Part shown: piece by piece, positions 22,401-30,695 of the stretch
Layout: each line of letters starts with the position of its first letter
Position numbering within the stretch: the stretch's first letter is position 1
Assembly: GCA_019648995.1 (NCBI GenBank)
Contig: BLXT01000976.1
Span: 120,640-171,324, forward strand
Source of the DNA: Plakobranchus ocellatus
Taxonomy: Eukaryota > Mollusca > Gastropoda > Plakobranchidae
Direction: 5' to 3'
DNA: 50,685 nucleotides
Made by a program: the position numbers and the translations under genes
Notes under the pieces: model-generated
Told to the model about the DNA's origin: nothing
Seen by the model: only the letters and a program-made list of their open reading frames with translations
The model's database searches: none

Positions 22401-25340
22401 AAGTAAAGGTGAGATGAAACATTGCAGACCTCGAAACATTACATAGACTGCAGTAATGACTTGCTTGGACAAGCCAGTTCAAATTTTACAAATTTTAGTA
22501 ACAAAAACAACCACCAATCAAAATTTGTTGCAACAGAGAAGCCCTACATTATTTTTTGTTTTTATTGTAGTTTACAGCTCTAACAGAAACACACACTAAA
22601 CTCTGTAAAAAGTTCAAATTTGTGATTGTCTTTTCCTATTCTAATCAATCATTTCATAGCCTGCTGATTTTCTGTAACTGCTTTGACTGAGCAGTTCGGC
22701 TGGGCAATTTACGCCATCTGTCTTGTCAGGAAGTTTCAGTACCTACATATTTTGGTAATGAAACTCTTTTCCAATGGGTCTGAATTAGTTTTAGTTATTA
22801 TTAGCACAAGATGCTTAATTTTGAGTCGCACAACTTTGCAGCTGCTTAAATACAAAAAAAAGATAGCTGAGATAATCAACTTGTTCATCGTAAAATCGGA
22901 TCAAATTGGGCTGCTTTCAATGATGCCTACAACACAGACACAATAGTGGGAAGACTGTTTGTATTTGAAGGTTCTTTTGAATGGTGAAAAAAAAAAATCG
23001 TACCAGTGCCAACTTAATTCAGGTTTACTTACATGTGTATGTTATCAACTTTCAACTTACCCCATATGAATATATTTTATTTTATGTTTCTCACTTATGT
23101 TTTCACCAGGGTTATGCTTTAGTTGAGTATGAAACTTTCAAAGAGGCTCAAAGTGCAATGGATGCCTTGAATGGTACAGAGATTCTGGAACAAAAGATAA
23201 GTGTGGACTGGGCATTTGTGCGAGGACCTAGAAAAGATAGGTAAGCTTCAAATTTGTTTCTTCTTTGAAAGAATAGTTTATAAAAAAGTCATTTATTCTT
23301 TCAAGCTAGATGTAGGGTGTTGATGGCTCACTGGATAGTGAATTTGCCCTGAGATTGCAGGGACCCTTCTGCTGTGTGTTTGAGCCCCCCACCAGCGCCT
23401 GATGGAGGCCGGAAAGCCTGAGATGGTCTTGTAGACTGGCTATACAAAAACTAAATTCAAGCTAGATTATGGCTTTTGATATCAATCACTCAAGTATTGC
23501 TTAAGGCATTGGATCTATGAATGACCAAAGTTTGCAGTTAGACTTACTATTTTGTTTTTTCTTCTTTTTTTTTTTTCAATTTCTTTGCATGTCTTGTTTA
23601 TACATGATCATGAAAAAAAGCTCATTTTGTCGTGTGACAATGAAATAGACTAATTGCTGTATAACCCATTCTACAAGAGAGTGAGTAGAACTGCAACATT
23701 GTGATCCAGATGAATGAAGAGAGAGAGAAAGTATAGCACAAATAATCCAAATAGATTTAGATTTAGATCTAAGTGAAACCCAGAATCTAGATCTAAATAA
23801 AATGGGCGCCGGCAAATGAAATGAGATGCCAAAGTATTCCCATATCTATTAACTGTTTCACTACCCTAAGCCGGTTTTTGCGGCTCAAAATATTACTACA
23901 TTTGGACCCAAAGCCGGTAAAACTGGCTCAGTATAAATGGGTTAGTATTTGAATGAAGTACTAAATGTACATTAACTTACTTTTGCCATACGCGAGATTT
24001 ACATTTTTCTTCCTTTTTCACATAGTTTGAACGTAGAAATAGCTGTTTACATCCATATTTTGTTAAATTTTCAATCTATATATGCATCAGGGGCCGTAAT
24101 TTATCAAATTGATAGCAATTTCTTTTTTTTGCTATAAATCAAAAAGTATTCAACATTTTTTCACAATTTTTGGTGTTTAAATGCCTATGTAATCACAATG
24201 TATAAAAATCTACCTTTCAAAGCCAAAAGATTATCAGTAGATTTACTACTGTGTTATACATCGTCTTATTTTGTTGAAATTTTTTTACAAATTTTTTTTT
24301 TCAGTTTGCCGCTTTTTCAAAATGAATCATGAACAAATTTTCTTTTTTGGTTCTTATTTATAGAAACTAGATCCAATTCCCTTCAATTTGATATATAATT
24401 TGTATGGTTTTATCCTGTAGAAAAGTCCTATATTAAAAATGATAGCCAATTTTAGAAAAATCCCATTCTACCCCTGTGTCCAGTCGTAAAATATGTGTGG
24501 GTAGTGAATCAGTTAATATTTGCGCTAGGCTAAAAAAATAAACTAGCAGGGTAAGCAAAAAGAAAAAAAAAGCATGCACACATACACACTAACAAAACTT
24601 GAAAGTTGTTCTGGTTTCAATCACTGAGGATTGTTAAATTTCCTTTCCCCCTTTTTTAAGAAAATACTTTTGTAAATTTAAAAATTAATGCCCCTCTTCC
24701 CAACTTCACATTTTTATGCACCTATCTGCCGATTTTTATGTATCTGGGTTGTGTACTTTTTGAGATTATCCTATTTGTTTAATGTGTTGCCTAGCTCCAT
24801 TATTTATAAATTGTGAGCTACAAAAGATTTGAGTGCAGCTTAACATTTTATTGAAAATGCCAGTACTATGCCATATACATAGCAGCTGGCAAAGGCCTAA
24901 TTACAATAACTATTAACTTTTTTTTCCTTTCTCCCTTTTCCTTGACTTATTGTCTGGATCAAAGCAGTACACTTTTTCAGCCTCCTGATAAAACACTATA
25001 ATGTAGTGAAAAAAGTGAGTGGTTATGGCACCTGGGTATTATGTGCGAGAGAAGGAAAAGAATAGGAATTTTTGGGGGGTAAAATGCTAAACTATTGAAT
25101 GAACTCAAAGTTACAGAATCCATAATCTAGGCATTGATTGAAAATTCAACCATAAATAGAGCTTGGCTAATTGTTTTTGACACATCGGTTTAGCTAGTTC
25201 TTTATTTATTTACTCGTGTCACATAATTATATTCATGCATCAATCAAACTATAATAACCAGATAGTTATTAGATTATCTTGTCTTTTTTTTTATTACTTA
25301 TGTCCACAGGTCAAAGAAAGATGATAGGAGGAGGAGATAA
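7409..25340 (+). CDS. RBM8A: RNA-binding protein 8A (Y14), six-exon gene
   Basis: Coding exons: 7409-7475, 20137-20196, 20802-20885, 22102-22238, 23110-23240 and 25310-25340, all with GT donors, AG acceptors and compatible phases (1, 1, 1, 0, 2). The product is 169 aa, close to the 174 aa of human RBM8A. It starts [18 protein letters not shown] and has the basic [15 protein letters not shown] segment (about 26-41), the acidic linker ending DGPGPQRS, then one RRM (about 73-155) with RNP2 ILFVTGV and RNP1 GYALVEYE. The [15 protein letters not shown] and [10 protein letters not shown] signatures are Y14-specific. Known family role: Y14 pairs with MAGOH in the nuclear exon junction complex and acts in mRNA localisation and nonsense-mediated decay. 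The C-terminal tail is short ([11 protein letters not shown]) with a single serine instead of the RSRSP repeat of vertebrates. Start choice: first ATG, matching the family N-terminus. Confidence 0.97.
7795..7880. repeat. (AGATCT)n hexamer microsatellite
   Basis: Repeated CTAGAT/AGATCT hexamers at 7800-7825 and 7858-7876, with further scattered copies to about 8140 (e.g. 8078-8092 and 8118-8140). The unit is self-complementary. The minus strand near 8125-8160 reads Asp-Leu repeats in one frame. Confidence 0.9.
8118..8272 (-). pseudogene. Possible acidic N-terminus of a decayed transposase
   Basis: From ATG at 8272 the minus strand reads [14 protein letters not shown], a stop, then [19 protein letters not shown] and a Ser/Glu/Asp/Leu-rich run ending in a stop in the AGATCT-rich zone. 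A short basic start followed by an acidic 'DSEIEE.SDD' stretch resembles the N-termini of piggyBac-like transposases. No catalytic domain follows, so this is a weak, similarity-by-composition call; it could be chance. Confidence 0.3.
8578..8616. repeat. Left arm of inverted repeat (GA)n + GTGCATGAAAGAGTATTAC
   Basis: The 38-bp segment of GA repeats followed by GTGCATGAAAGAGTATTAC is the reverse complement of 9748-9781. The two arms lie 1.2 kb apart in RBM8A intron 1. A related word TTTTCATGCACCTCTC occurs at the 3' end of the solo LTR near 19722-19737. Confidence 0.8.
9748..9843. repeat. Right inverted-repeat arm with C-run and CT microsatellite
   Basis: GTAATACTCTTTCATGCACC plus (CT)n at 9750-9780 pairs with 8578-8616. 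It is followed by a run of about 20 C (9793-9812) and (CT)n to 9826. The arrangement could be ends of one element or two copies of an LTR-family terminus in opposite orientation. Confidence 0.75.
10517..11010. mobile_element. Foldback/MITE-like element with nested inverted repeats
   Basis: An approximately 80-bp terminal-type arm at 10572-10652 starting AGCGTAGGCCCACACTGGAG is almost perfectly repeated inverted at 10930-11010. A second pair of arms, 10517-10564 and 10663-10711, share AGCG(T)AGGC.CACACTGGA, GCGACGCGAC and CATGGCTAACTTGA. Both arm types start with the same 20-bp end. The internal part (10712-10929) matches the copy at 50344-50685 in inverse orientation. No transposase is encoded, so it must be non-autonomous. 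Confidence 0.85.
11148..11396. repeat. 119-bp tandem duplication
   Basis: The unit beginning TTTTATAAA(A)TCGTT and containing CACACACACCACCATCAGCA and AAGAGTGTGCCTTCTGAAG occurs at 11148 and again at 11267, offset 119 bp, with a third partial start near 11385. Each ends in a GTAGTAG triplet tract. Non-coding. Confidence 0.88.
11617..12095 (+). repeat. Candidate 5' LTR of the Ty3 element
   Basis: The sequence between TGTTTGTTGTTGC at about 11617 and the primer-binding site at 12101 has the size and position of a 5' LTR, with a TATA-like TGTATATAAAGG at 12011-12022 and a TG start. I could not find a matching 3' LTR after 15560, so neither boundary is confirmed. Confidence 0.4.
12101..12117 (+). 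other. Probable tRNA-Leu primer-binding site of the Ty3 element
   Basis: TGGTACCAGAAGTGGGG differs at two positions from TGGTGTCAGAAGTGGG, a primer-binding site known for tRNA-Leu-primed LTR retrotransposons. It lies between the candidate 5' LTR and gag, as expected for minus-strand priming. Confidence 0.65.
12297..13454 (+). pseudogene. Ty3/gypsy Gag-protease pseudogene
   Basis: Starts at ATG 12297; an in-frame TGA at 12426 breaks the frame, which then stays open to 13454. Gag-like helices ([37 protein letters not shown]) are followed by paired zinc knuckles at about 12895-13010 ([23 protein letters not shown]; the first knuckle has lost its last Cys). The retropepsin site LDTGSAVSV is at 13176-13202, followed by the protease strand HPILERDWL near 13380. 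This Gag type, with 'CxxC.K.GH' knuckles then DTG, is typical of Ty3 K02A2.6-like elements. It is in RBM8A intron 1, in sense orientation. Confidence 0.88.
13455..14404 (+). pseudogene. Ty3 reverse transcriptase pseudogene
   Basis: Continues from the protease with [10 protein letters not shown], the [26 protein letters not shown] palm entry, [44 protein letters not shown] and the active-site segment with Asp-Asp at 14024-14029 (NQDDMII). Thumb/connection: [36 protein letters not shown]. Several stops (near 13455, 13580, 13784, 13968, 14402) and a +1 type shift near 13725 inactivate it. Both catalytic Asp codons remain. Confidence 0.9.
14405..14720 (+). pseudogene. Ty3 RNase H pseudogene
   Basis: Open stretch with [53 protein letters not shown] and [11 protein letters not shown], the standard order of Ty3 RNase H motifs with the D, E and D acidic residues retained. 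It follows the RT after a stop and ends in a frame shift near 14700. Confidence 0.9.
14705..15560 (+). pseudogene. Ty3 integrase pseudogene with internal deletion
   Basis: The tether YAAFLSAST...[13 protein letters not shown] leads to the HHCC region [15 protein letters not shown] (about 15102-15146). It then jumps directly to the catalytic-core strand HVDFAGPF at 15151. The Cys pair of the zinc finger and the start of the core are missing. Later core motifs remain ([17 protein letters not shown] near 15290-15340), broken by a stop at 15231. After about 15560 only degenerate sequence follows, and no 3' LTR is seen. Confidence 0.85.
16865..16970. repeat. Imperfect AGT/AGC trinucleotide tract
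   Basis: Interspersed AGTAGC, GTAGTAG and CAGCAG triplets over about 100 bp in RBM8A intron 1. Non-coding simple sequence. Confidence 0.75.
17195..17655 (-). pseudogene. 3' terminal fragment of a LINE-type retroelement protein
   Basis: Minus-strand reading gives [16 protein letters not shown], then in a shifted frame [26 protein letters not shown], a stop and IWGKRNE. This resembles the C-terminal tail found in many invertebrate retrotransposon polyproteins (forms like 'MPVEVGCRGFVG...LLxxLGI...AISEAAEKASRWLWxKR'). The element class is uncertain; at least one frameshift and stops make it dead. Confidence 0.6.
18945..19112. repeat. Degenerate minisatellite (about 50-bp unit)
   Basis: Imperfect repetition of a unit like TTACTGTTAGCACCAACAAC followed by TTGGATAAACTCA, seen around 18960, 19000, 19038 and 19072. 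It ends just before the target site of the solo LTR at 19135. Confidence 0.6.
19135..19765. mobile_element. Solo LTR with 5-bp target-site duplication
   Basis: The block 19140-19760 starts TGTCACGACAGG and ends CAACCATGACA (TG...CA), and is flanked by identical ATTAC at 19135-19139 and 19761-19765. It is 621 bp, has no coding sense and carries AATAAA near 19710, as expected for an LTR in plus orientation. Its last part (TTTTCATGCACCTCTC) resembles the inverted-repeat arms at 8578 and 9748, suggesting these belong to the same family. Confidence 0.87.
22285..22450 (+). mobile_element. tRNA-derived SINE candidate in RBM8A intron 4
   Basis: A B-box-like GGGTTCAAGTCAAAGCC at about 22352 follows TTTGCGGGAACC, with a weak A box 30-40 bp upstream. 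It shares the layout 'CCCTAAGATTTGCGGGAACC...TGTTGTGGGTTCAAG' with the candidate at 23318 (CCCTGAGATTGCAGGGACCC). No clear poly-A or target duplication. Confidence 0.5.
23318..23460 (+). mobile_element. tRNA-derived SINE candidate in RBM8A intron 5
   Basis: Head GATGGCTCACTGGATAGTG matches a pol III A box, and GTGTTTGAGCCCCCC about 50 bp later matches a degraded B box; the spacing and the middle GATTGCAGGGACCC are tRNA-like. The tail GATGGTCTTGTAGACTGGC shares a word with the sequence after the candidate in intron 4 (GAAACATTGCAGACC). Not a functional tRNA because the acceptor stem does not pair. Confidence 0.6.
23849..24516. mobile_element. piggyBac-type MITE bounded by TTAA
   Basis: Left end TTAACTGTTTCACTACCC at 23849 is inverted at the right end (GGGTAGTGAATCAGTTAA, ending 24516): one mismatch in 18. 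The TTAA at each outer end is the hallmark target of piggyBac elements. Subterminal GCCGGTTTTTGCGGC at 23871 is a near-palindrome and AAGCCGGTAAAACTGGC follows near 23911. It is 668 bp, has no ORF of note, and lies in RBM8A intron 5. Confidence 0.82.
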
Positions 25341-25740
25341 AATGGGATACATGTTCCAATTTTTGCACAAAGTATTCTCTGCACATTATATCATCAGCAA
25401 TTGTTTTTTTTTTTTTCAAAATAATGGAAAAAATTTCAGAGTTTTGAAAAATAAGTAAATCTTACTTACTATTTTACTCTTTTGTTTCAGAACAGATTAA
25501 ATTTTGGAATTTTAAAAATTGTTTTGGGGTATTATAATTTTAAAATCATCTTAATTTTATCTTATATGATATTTAATCATTTCAAACTCTTTTTTTTTTA
25601 ACACATGAATACTTTTTGATGTTCCATTGATTCATCTGTAAAGCAAAGACATCCTTATTTTGATCATTTATTTCTCTAAGATTTTTTTTGGTTTATAGAA
25701 TGTATTTCATGTTTGACAATAAAGAAAAATGCCAATTCAA
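25341..25740 (+). other. RBM8A 3' UTR with poly(A) signal
   Basis: After the TAA at 25338-25340 the sequence is AT-rich. The first clear AATAAA on the plus strand is at 25718-25723, about 380 bp after the stop, and a T-rich context follows. Exact cleavage point unknown. Confidence 0.55.
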
Positions 25741-28030
25741 GGAGACATGAATTTTCATCTTTCTACCACTGGCTCACTTTTGGAAAAAATAAGAGTTCCT
25801 TGGCTTTGTTAATCATTACAAATTTATTGTTTTGAATTTCTTTTAATAATAAAAAGAACATTGAAAAAAAAAAAAGAGGATCTATGAGGACCAAAGAGTC
25901 AGAAAATAAAAATGTCTGTTGGTAACCACTTATAATGCCAAAGAAAATATTCTTACTAAAAATGGTTTAAATTTAATAAGAAAACGCAAAAATCAAGTTC
26001 CTATTATTTAATACATTTACATTGTGAAATGTTGCAATCAAATTTCATTTTCAAAGCAAGTCAGTGAAACAACACTACTGAGATTTATGTACATTTTTCT
26101 CTTTCAAAAAAGCATGCTCATTGCATACATATTCTAACCTTAGCAAATACTTCTCTCAACCGCACATCTTTTTCTAGACTCCATAAAATGTTATCCCAAA
26201 AACTGCATGAAAGCATGGCTTTGATCTTTCATCAGAAAGATATATATGCTAGTCATACGTGTAGTTCATTAAAAACTCATCTTTTGATTTGTTTGAAGTA
26301 AAGAGGATAGGAAACAATGTTGTATGAGGGTGTAACCATTGCAAATATCTTTTTGCAGCTTACTTGAAATTATTAATATTTAAAAAATAGTTAGGGAAAA
26401 AAGCCTTATTGCTCTTTTAAACTGAATGCAAAAAAAAAAGTCCTTGTTTGATCTCAAATACATTTGTGAAATGGCTTTTCAAAATGAGTCTGTGGTCCTG
26501 ACTTAAGCAAAGAAAAGGGGATATTAAAAAAACTGCATATGTTCAAGTAACTTATTTCATTTATTAAACTATATGTATCAATAAAAGCTGTATGAGTTGT
26601 CTATCCCTAAAGAAATAAAACAATTTAACTCCAATAAAAAATTCACTTAGTCAGCTAAAACCACAACTGGTCTTTTTAGTGATATACTTTAGTAGCCAAT
26701 CAAACACAGGCTGATAGCAGTATGGCAGACTGTTTGCTATATAAAATAAAACATGCTTTGAAATCAATAGTGATTACTCTTTAATTGGATGAGGTACTCA
26801 CTTGCTGAAGGAGGTCGGTTCCAAAATCCCTCAGCAGTGATATGCGCCTTTCTTTTTGTGAGCACTATCTGGGTGTAAGCTGTTCAAAATAAAAAAGGGG
26901 GAGGAGAAGAGATGCTACTTTTTTTGCCCTATATGTGAGGACCGGACTGTAGCATGGACATAGTGTTGAGACTACAGAAAAGTATGGTTTGTGGAGAGCA
27001 CAGGCAAGATGATGGAACATCATTAGGTCAGTATGTTTGTCTTGCTCATCAGCATGGAAAATGATTCAGCGGCTGGTACTAGTGGTACAATTATATTTCC
27101 AATTGTTAGACATATGCTGGTCTTGCCCATACATAGGCCAATTGACAAGCATGGCATTAAGTACGATCCATGCATCTAGTTTGTTCAGTCAAAAGAAATG
27201 TATGTAATTTTAATTTAGTCTCTTTTTTTTTTTTTTTTTTTTTCTTGAGTGCTTGCATCTAATTGGATGATTCAATTATTACAAAATATCCTTAAAACTT
27301 TTTGGTGTTTAAAACATTTCATGTGCATGTGTAATTCAGTGTGTATAACTATAAAACTTCATCAAAAGAAGAAAAAAAAGACAAGTGGGCCTTTGATTAG
27401 TTTGAAAAATTACATAAGTTATACTGATCAAACTTCAAGTAAATACAACTTTGAAAACTGTATCAAAAGGAAAAAAAACAAAAAAAAAAAACAAGTAGGC
27501 CTTTGAATATTTACGTTGCTGGATATTGATCACACTCAAATGAAATGACTTTGTTTCATTCAAATACCCTGATGTTTCTTCCAAAAGCTATCATCTTTGG
27601 TCTTTGTGTGCAGCAAGAAGAGGACAGTTATAGCAATACTTTTATTTTGTAGAAAATAATGCACACATTTTGACTGTTGTTCTCGGACAAAATTATGGTC
27701 CTGAATGGGAAGGAGTTATTCCCTTTTTTTTTTTTTTTTACAAAATCAAATACCACTTTATATCATAAATGTAACATAGTACCAGATATTTCACTTTCCC
27801 ATTCACATACATATATAGACACAAAATAAGTACATGTAAATGATTATGGTTTCAAGTTGACTAAGTATTCTTCTCATACAACTGGAAGTTTATTACCTCG
27901 CTTTTTTTTTAAATTAAGTATTCATGAAAGCAAAAAACTAATCCAATGTAGATGATGTCATAATGCAAAGCCCATTGTCACTGCAGACCTTATTTCATCT
28001 TAACCTTGAGAGCCCGAAGCACACCTTCAT
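25741..28030. other. Intergenic AT-rich sequence
   Basis: No gene seen. It holds poly-T tracts near 27223-27243 and 27724-27739, and a short tandem duplication at 27357-27560 in which CAAGTGGGCCTTTGA and CAAGTAGGCCTTTGA recur about 110 bp apart. Confidence 0.6.
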
Positions 28031-28219
28031 TTCTGTGGCCCCATGCATGAACCTGATAACCCACATTGAGACAAAACTGAGAAAATGACATATAAAGTTC
28101 AAGTTTGATAACATGGAAACGTTTAATCAAAATTGTCCGGAAAAGAAAAAAGAAAGAAAGTAACTGCAATGGCTAGCTATTGTAATTAATTGAACAAAAA
28201 AGATTAAGATTTAAAGATA

Positions 28220-30360
28220 CTACATGAAAAAATGAAAAGATACCAAACAAGTTCTCCAGAGTTTCCATGCATGAACCTGATAATCCACACATGTGAATAT
28301 CAGTTGTTGCTTCATTGGTGCGATATCAATGAAATCCTGTCTTCTCATACGGACAACTTGAAAGGAATTGTTGGTCTTAGCTTTTTCCACAAGGCTATAC
28401 CACCCCTCGAGATTGTACACTGCAGGTGTTTTCCTTTTTTTTCTTTTCAATCACACCAAAATCTCTGTCATACAGTAGAAATGTGTGGCCAGGTATCGGG
28501 AATTTATGCTCTATTGATTTGAATATCTGTTCGACATGAACAAGATAATACCAAAAACTTATGATGTTCTTATTTTTATTCTGACCACCGCACGAATCAG
28601 ACCAGGCAATGAGATTACTTGCATCTAGAGCTTTATAGGAGAAATACTTGTTTAGACTTGACAGAACCTCGTTCGAACCCCTCCCGGCAACTTCTCTGAC
28701 CACATGTGCATGGTCCCATTGCAGATGTTATGAATGTCCAGATTGTAAGTCCATAGCTGTCTCGAGTAAAATGTTACACTAGTGTTTATATGTGGGGTTG
28801 GTAAAGTTTGTTGAGAGTCAAAAGCTATTGTCCATTGGCCATTGTTGGCCCTTGATGCCTCAAAGTCATTTTCATAATCTCTTGTCCTGCTTCTGCCTTT
28901 CATAGATGAAGCTCTCGCTCTCTGTTAATATTGCCGTCTAACGGGTTAGCCCTGCTATCCATTTCAAGTTTGTCACATGTTTTGCACGTATCGAGACTGG
29001 GCTGGCCGAAATGAAAATTTCTCTCTGTGACAAATATTTCTGAGAACATTCTGGAACTTACAGGCTCGATCGCTTTAGAGGCACATTTTTCAACGTAAAG
29101 TTCGTGTAGTTTGGTCTGGATTAGTGAAGGTGATAAATAGTGCCCGTGAGGATTATGACACTGAGTATAATGGCTGCGGTGTTTTGGAATGCCGTCCAGA
29201 AAGTCCAAAACTTCTTGTTTCGTTTCTTCTGATAGCTTATTAGGTCGGCTTTGGTGCTTTCCCTATTTATCCTCAGTTGCACAATTGTGTTTCTTGATAA
29301 GGTCACACACATAGTTAATTTTGGCTATTTTGATACCTAAAATGCTAGCAAGAGCCTGTTTGCAGATAGAAATGCTGACCGAGTCGGCAGTAACTGAAAA
29401 TTCACAGGTCACTTGCTGACTACTATTACTGCCAGCATATTGACTTTTTTTGTTGAAAACTCTTGCTACAGTTGGAAATATACAGTCTCTGTGAAGATGT
29501 ATCAGGCAACTTGTAAAAGCTCTCTCGGATTTGCTGTCTACAAGCTGAATCTACCTTTTGGAAACATTTTTTGTTGCAATTACATGCCGGCCCTTCACTT
29601 GCAGCACTATGGATTTTTCCTCGGTGCCCAATAAACTCTTTATACTCTTACCCCTGCAGTCTTTTATAGGCAATGACATTGCGCTTCCATGAAGATGAAT
29701 TTCGTTTTCACCTGCGGCCTCTCATGACAACTTCATTTGTTGTTGGAGCAACTGGAGATGGTGCATCAGCATTGTTGTTGGGAGCAAGGTGAGCATTGGT
29801 GGCTGAATTGAGGTCAACACTGATGGAGCACAAGCATCAGTGTTGACTACTTGAACTGTTGGAGTATCAGGAGCAGTATTATCAACTTGAGCTAGTGGGG
29901 CACAAGAAGCCTCATTGATAACTGGAGCCACTGGAACAGTAGGAGCGGCATTATTGACCATAACAGGTGGAGTACATGCAGAAGCGTTGATGATAGAAGA
30001 ACAGGAAATATTAGGAACTTTATTATTGGTTGGAGATGGTGGAATTACAAAACTCTCATCACCATCAGATTTTGAATCTGGTCTCCAGCTGTCTTCCGAA
30101 TCTAAATCTGTTACAGGATGACTGTCATTGTAATATTATTGGATATATATAATCAAGAGAGCGAGGACACCGTGCTATGTGCGTGTGATCTTTACTCAGT
30201 ACTTGGTTACATTGATGCCCGAGGCGGGAACTGGCTATTGATACGTACACGTAAAGACTATTACTACGGACAACGAAAACGTACAAGTAGTCTATAACAT
30301 AACTATACAACAGTCATCTTCACTCGAGTTGTCATCATCCTCTAGAGCTGAAATATGAAC
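28220..30360 (-). pseudogene. Putative transposase of the SDSCGGQN family (DUF7869-like)
   Basis: Reading minus from about 30360: acidic start (EDDDNSSED, SEDSWRPDSKSDGDES), a Pro/Ala/Thr-rich repeat region (30070-29725), then a CNCNKKCFQKV-like cysteine cluster near 29570, then HYTQCHNPHGHYLSP and FHFGQPSLDTCKTCDKLE (29208-28900). The core follows: WTIAFDSQQTLPTP and SVTFYSRQLWTYNLDIHN (28850-28720), LIAWSDSCGGQNKNKNI (about 28610), HKFPIPGHTFLLYDRDFGVIE (about 28500-28440), and VVRMRRQDFIDI. The acidic residues in AFD, SDSCGGQ and DRDFG are candidate catalytic residues. Proteins with this pattern are widespread and uncharacterised in invertebrates; the DUF7869 name is from memory. Frame breaks near 28900, 28690, 29260 and 29590 and a solo LTR show it is dead. 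Confidence 0.72.
30124..30317 (-). mobile_element. 184-bp solo LTR inside the TIR transposon
   Basis: The block 30129-30312 reads TGTTGTATAG...ATATTACA on the minus strand (TG...CA ends). It is flanked by a 5-bp direct repeat GTCAT at 30124-30128 and 30313-30317. It carries a TATA-like GATTATATATATCC. Excising it with one repeat copy leaves an open acidic reading frame across the junction, which independently supports the boundaries. TGTTGTATAG starts resemble BEL/Pao LTRs. Confidence 0.8.
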
Positions 30361-30695
30361 AAAGACAGAATATTTAATCAGGAAAATGTTGGCGGATCAT
30401 ATCAAAAGATGACCCTGATAAAAAATTAATTTAAGGCGAGAAATGTACAGTATGGATTTATAAGCTTTGATAAACTTCAATGGACTTATAAGACAATTGC
30501 ACAAAGTCCTATAATGAGGAGTGCATGAATCTATGGCCATTATCTAAAAATTTATTTAACAGAGTTTTTTCTACACACTCAGGATTACTTCCCTTTAATT
30601 ACTCAAAATAAAACCTGCAAGGGCGAATCAATTTACGAGGTTATCCCACTTTTGAGAAAAATGTGGGTTATCAGGTTGATGCATGGGGCCACAGA

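Larger units (their letters stand above)
28032..30695 (-). mobile_element. TIR transposon carrying an SDSCGGQN-family protein
   Basis: Terminal inverted repeats at 28032-28066 and 30661-30695 match at 34 of 35 positions, both with CTGTGGCCCCATGCAT then AACCTGATAACCCACA. The 2.66-kb interior codes on the minus strand for a decayed protein whose conserved acidic motifs lie in the order expected of an RNase H-fold transposase. A third, partial copy of the repeat (CCATGCATGAACCTGATAA) is inside at 28266-28284. I see no clear target duplication. Confidence 0.82.

Noticed and set aside
22981..23244. Plus-strand ORF that reads through from intron 4 into RBM8A exon 5
   Set aside because: Only the part from 23110 is coding; the upstream residues are intron sequence before a clear TTTTCACCAG acceptor.
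23318..23395. Functional tRNA gene
   Set aside because: A and B box words are present, but the acceptor and anticodon stems do not pair; it fits a tRNA-derived SINE.
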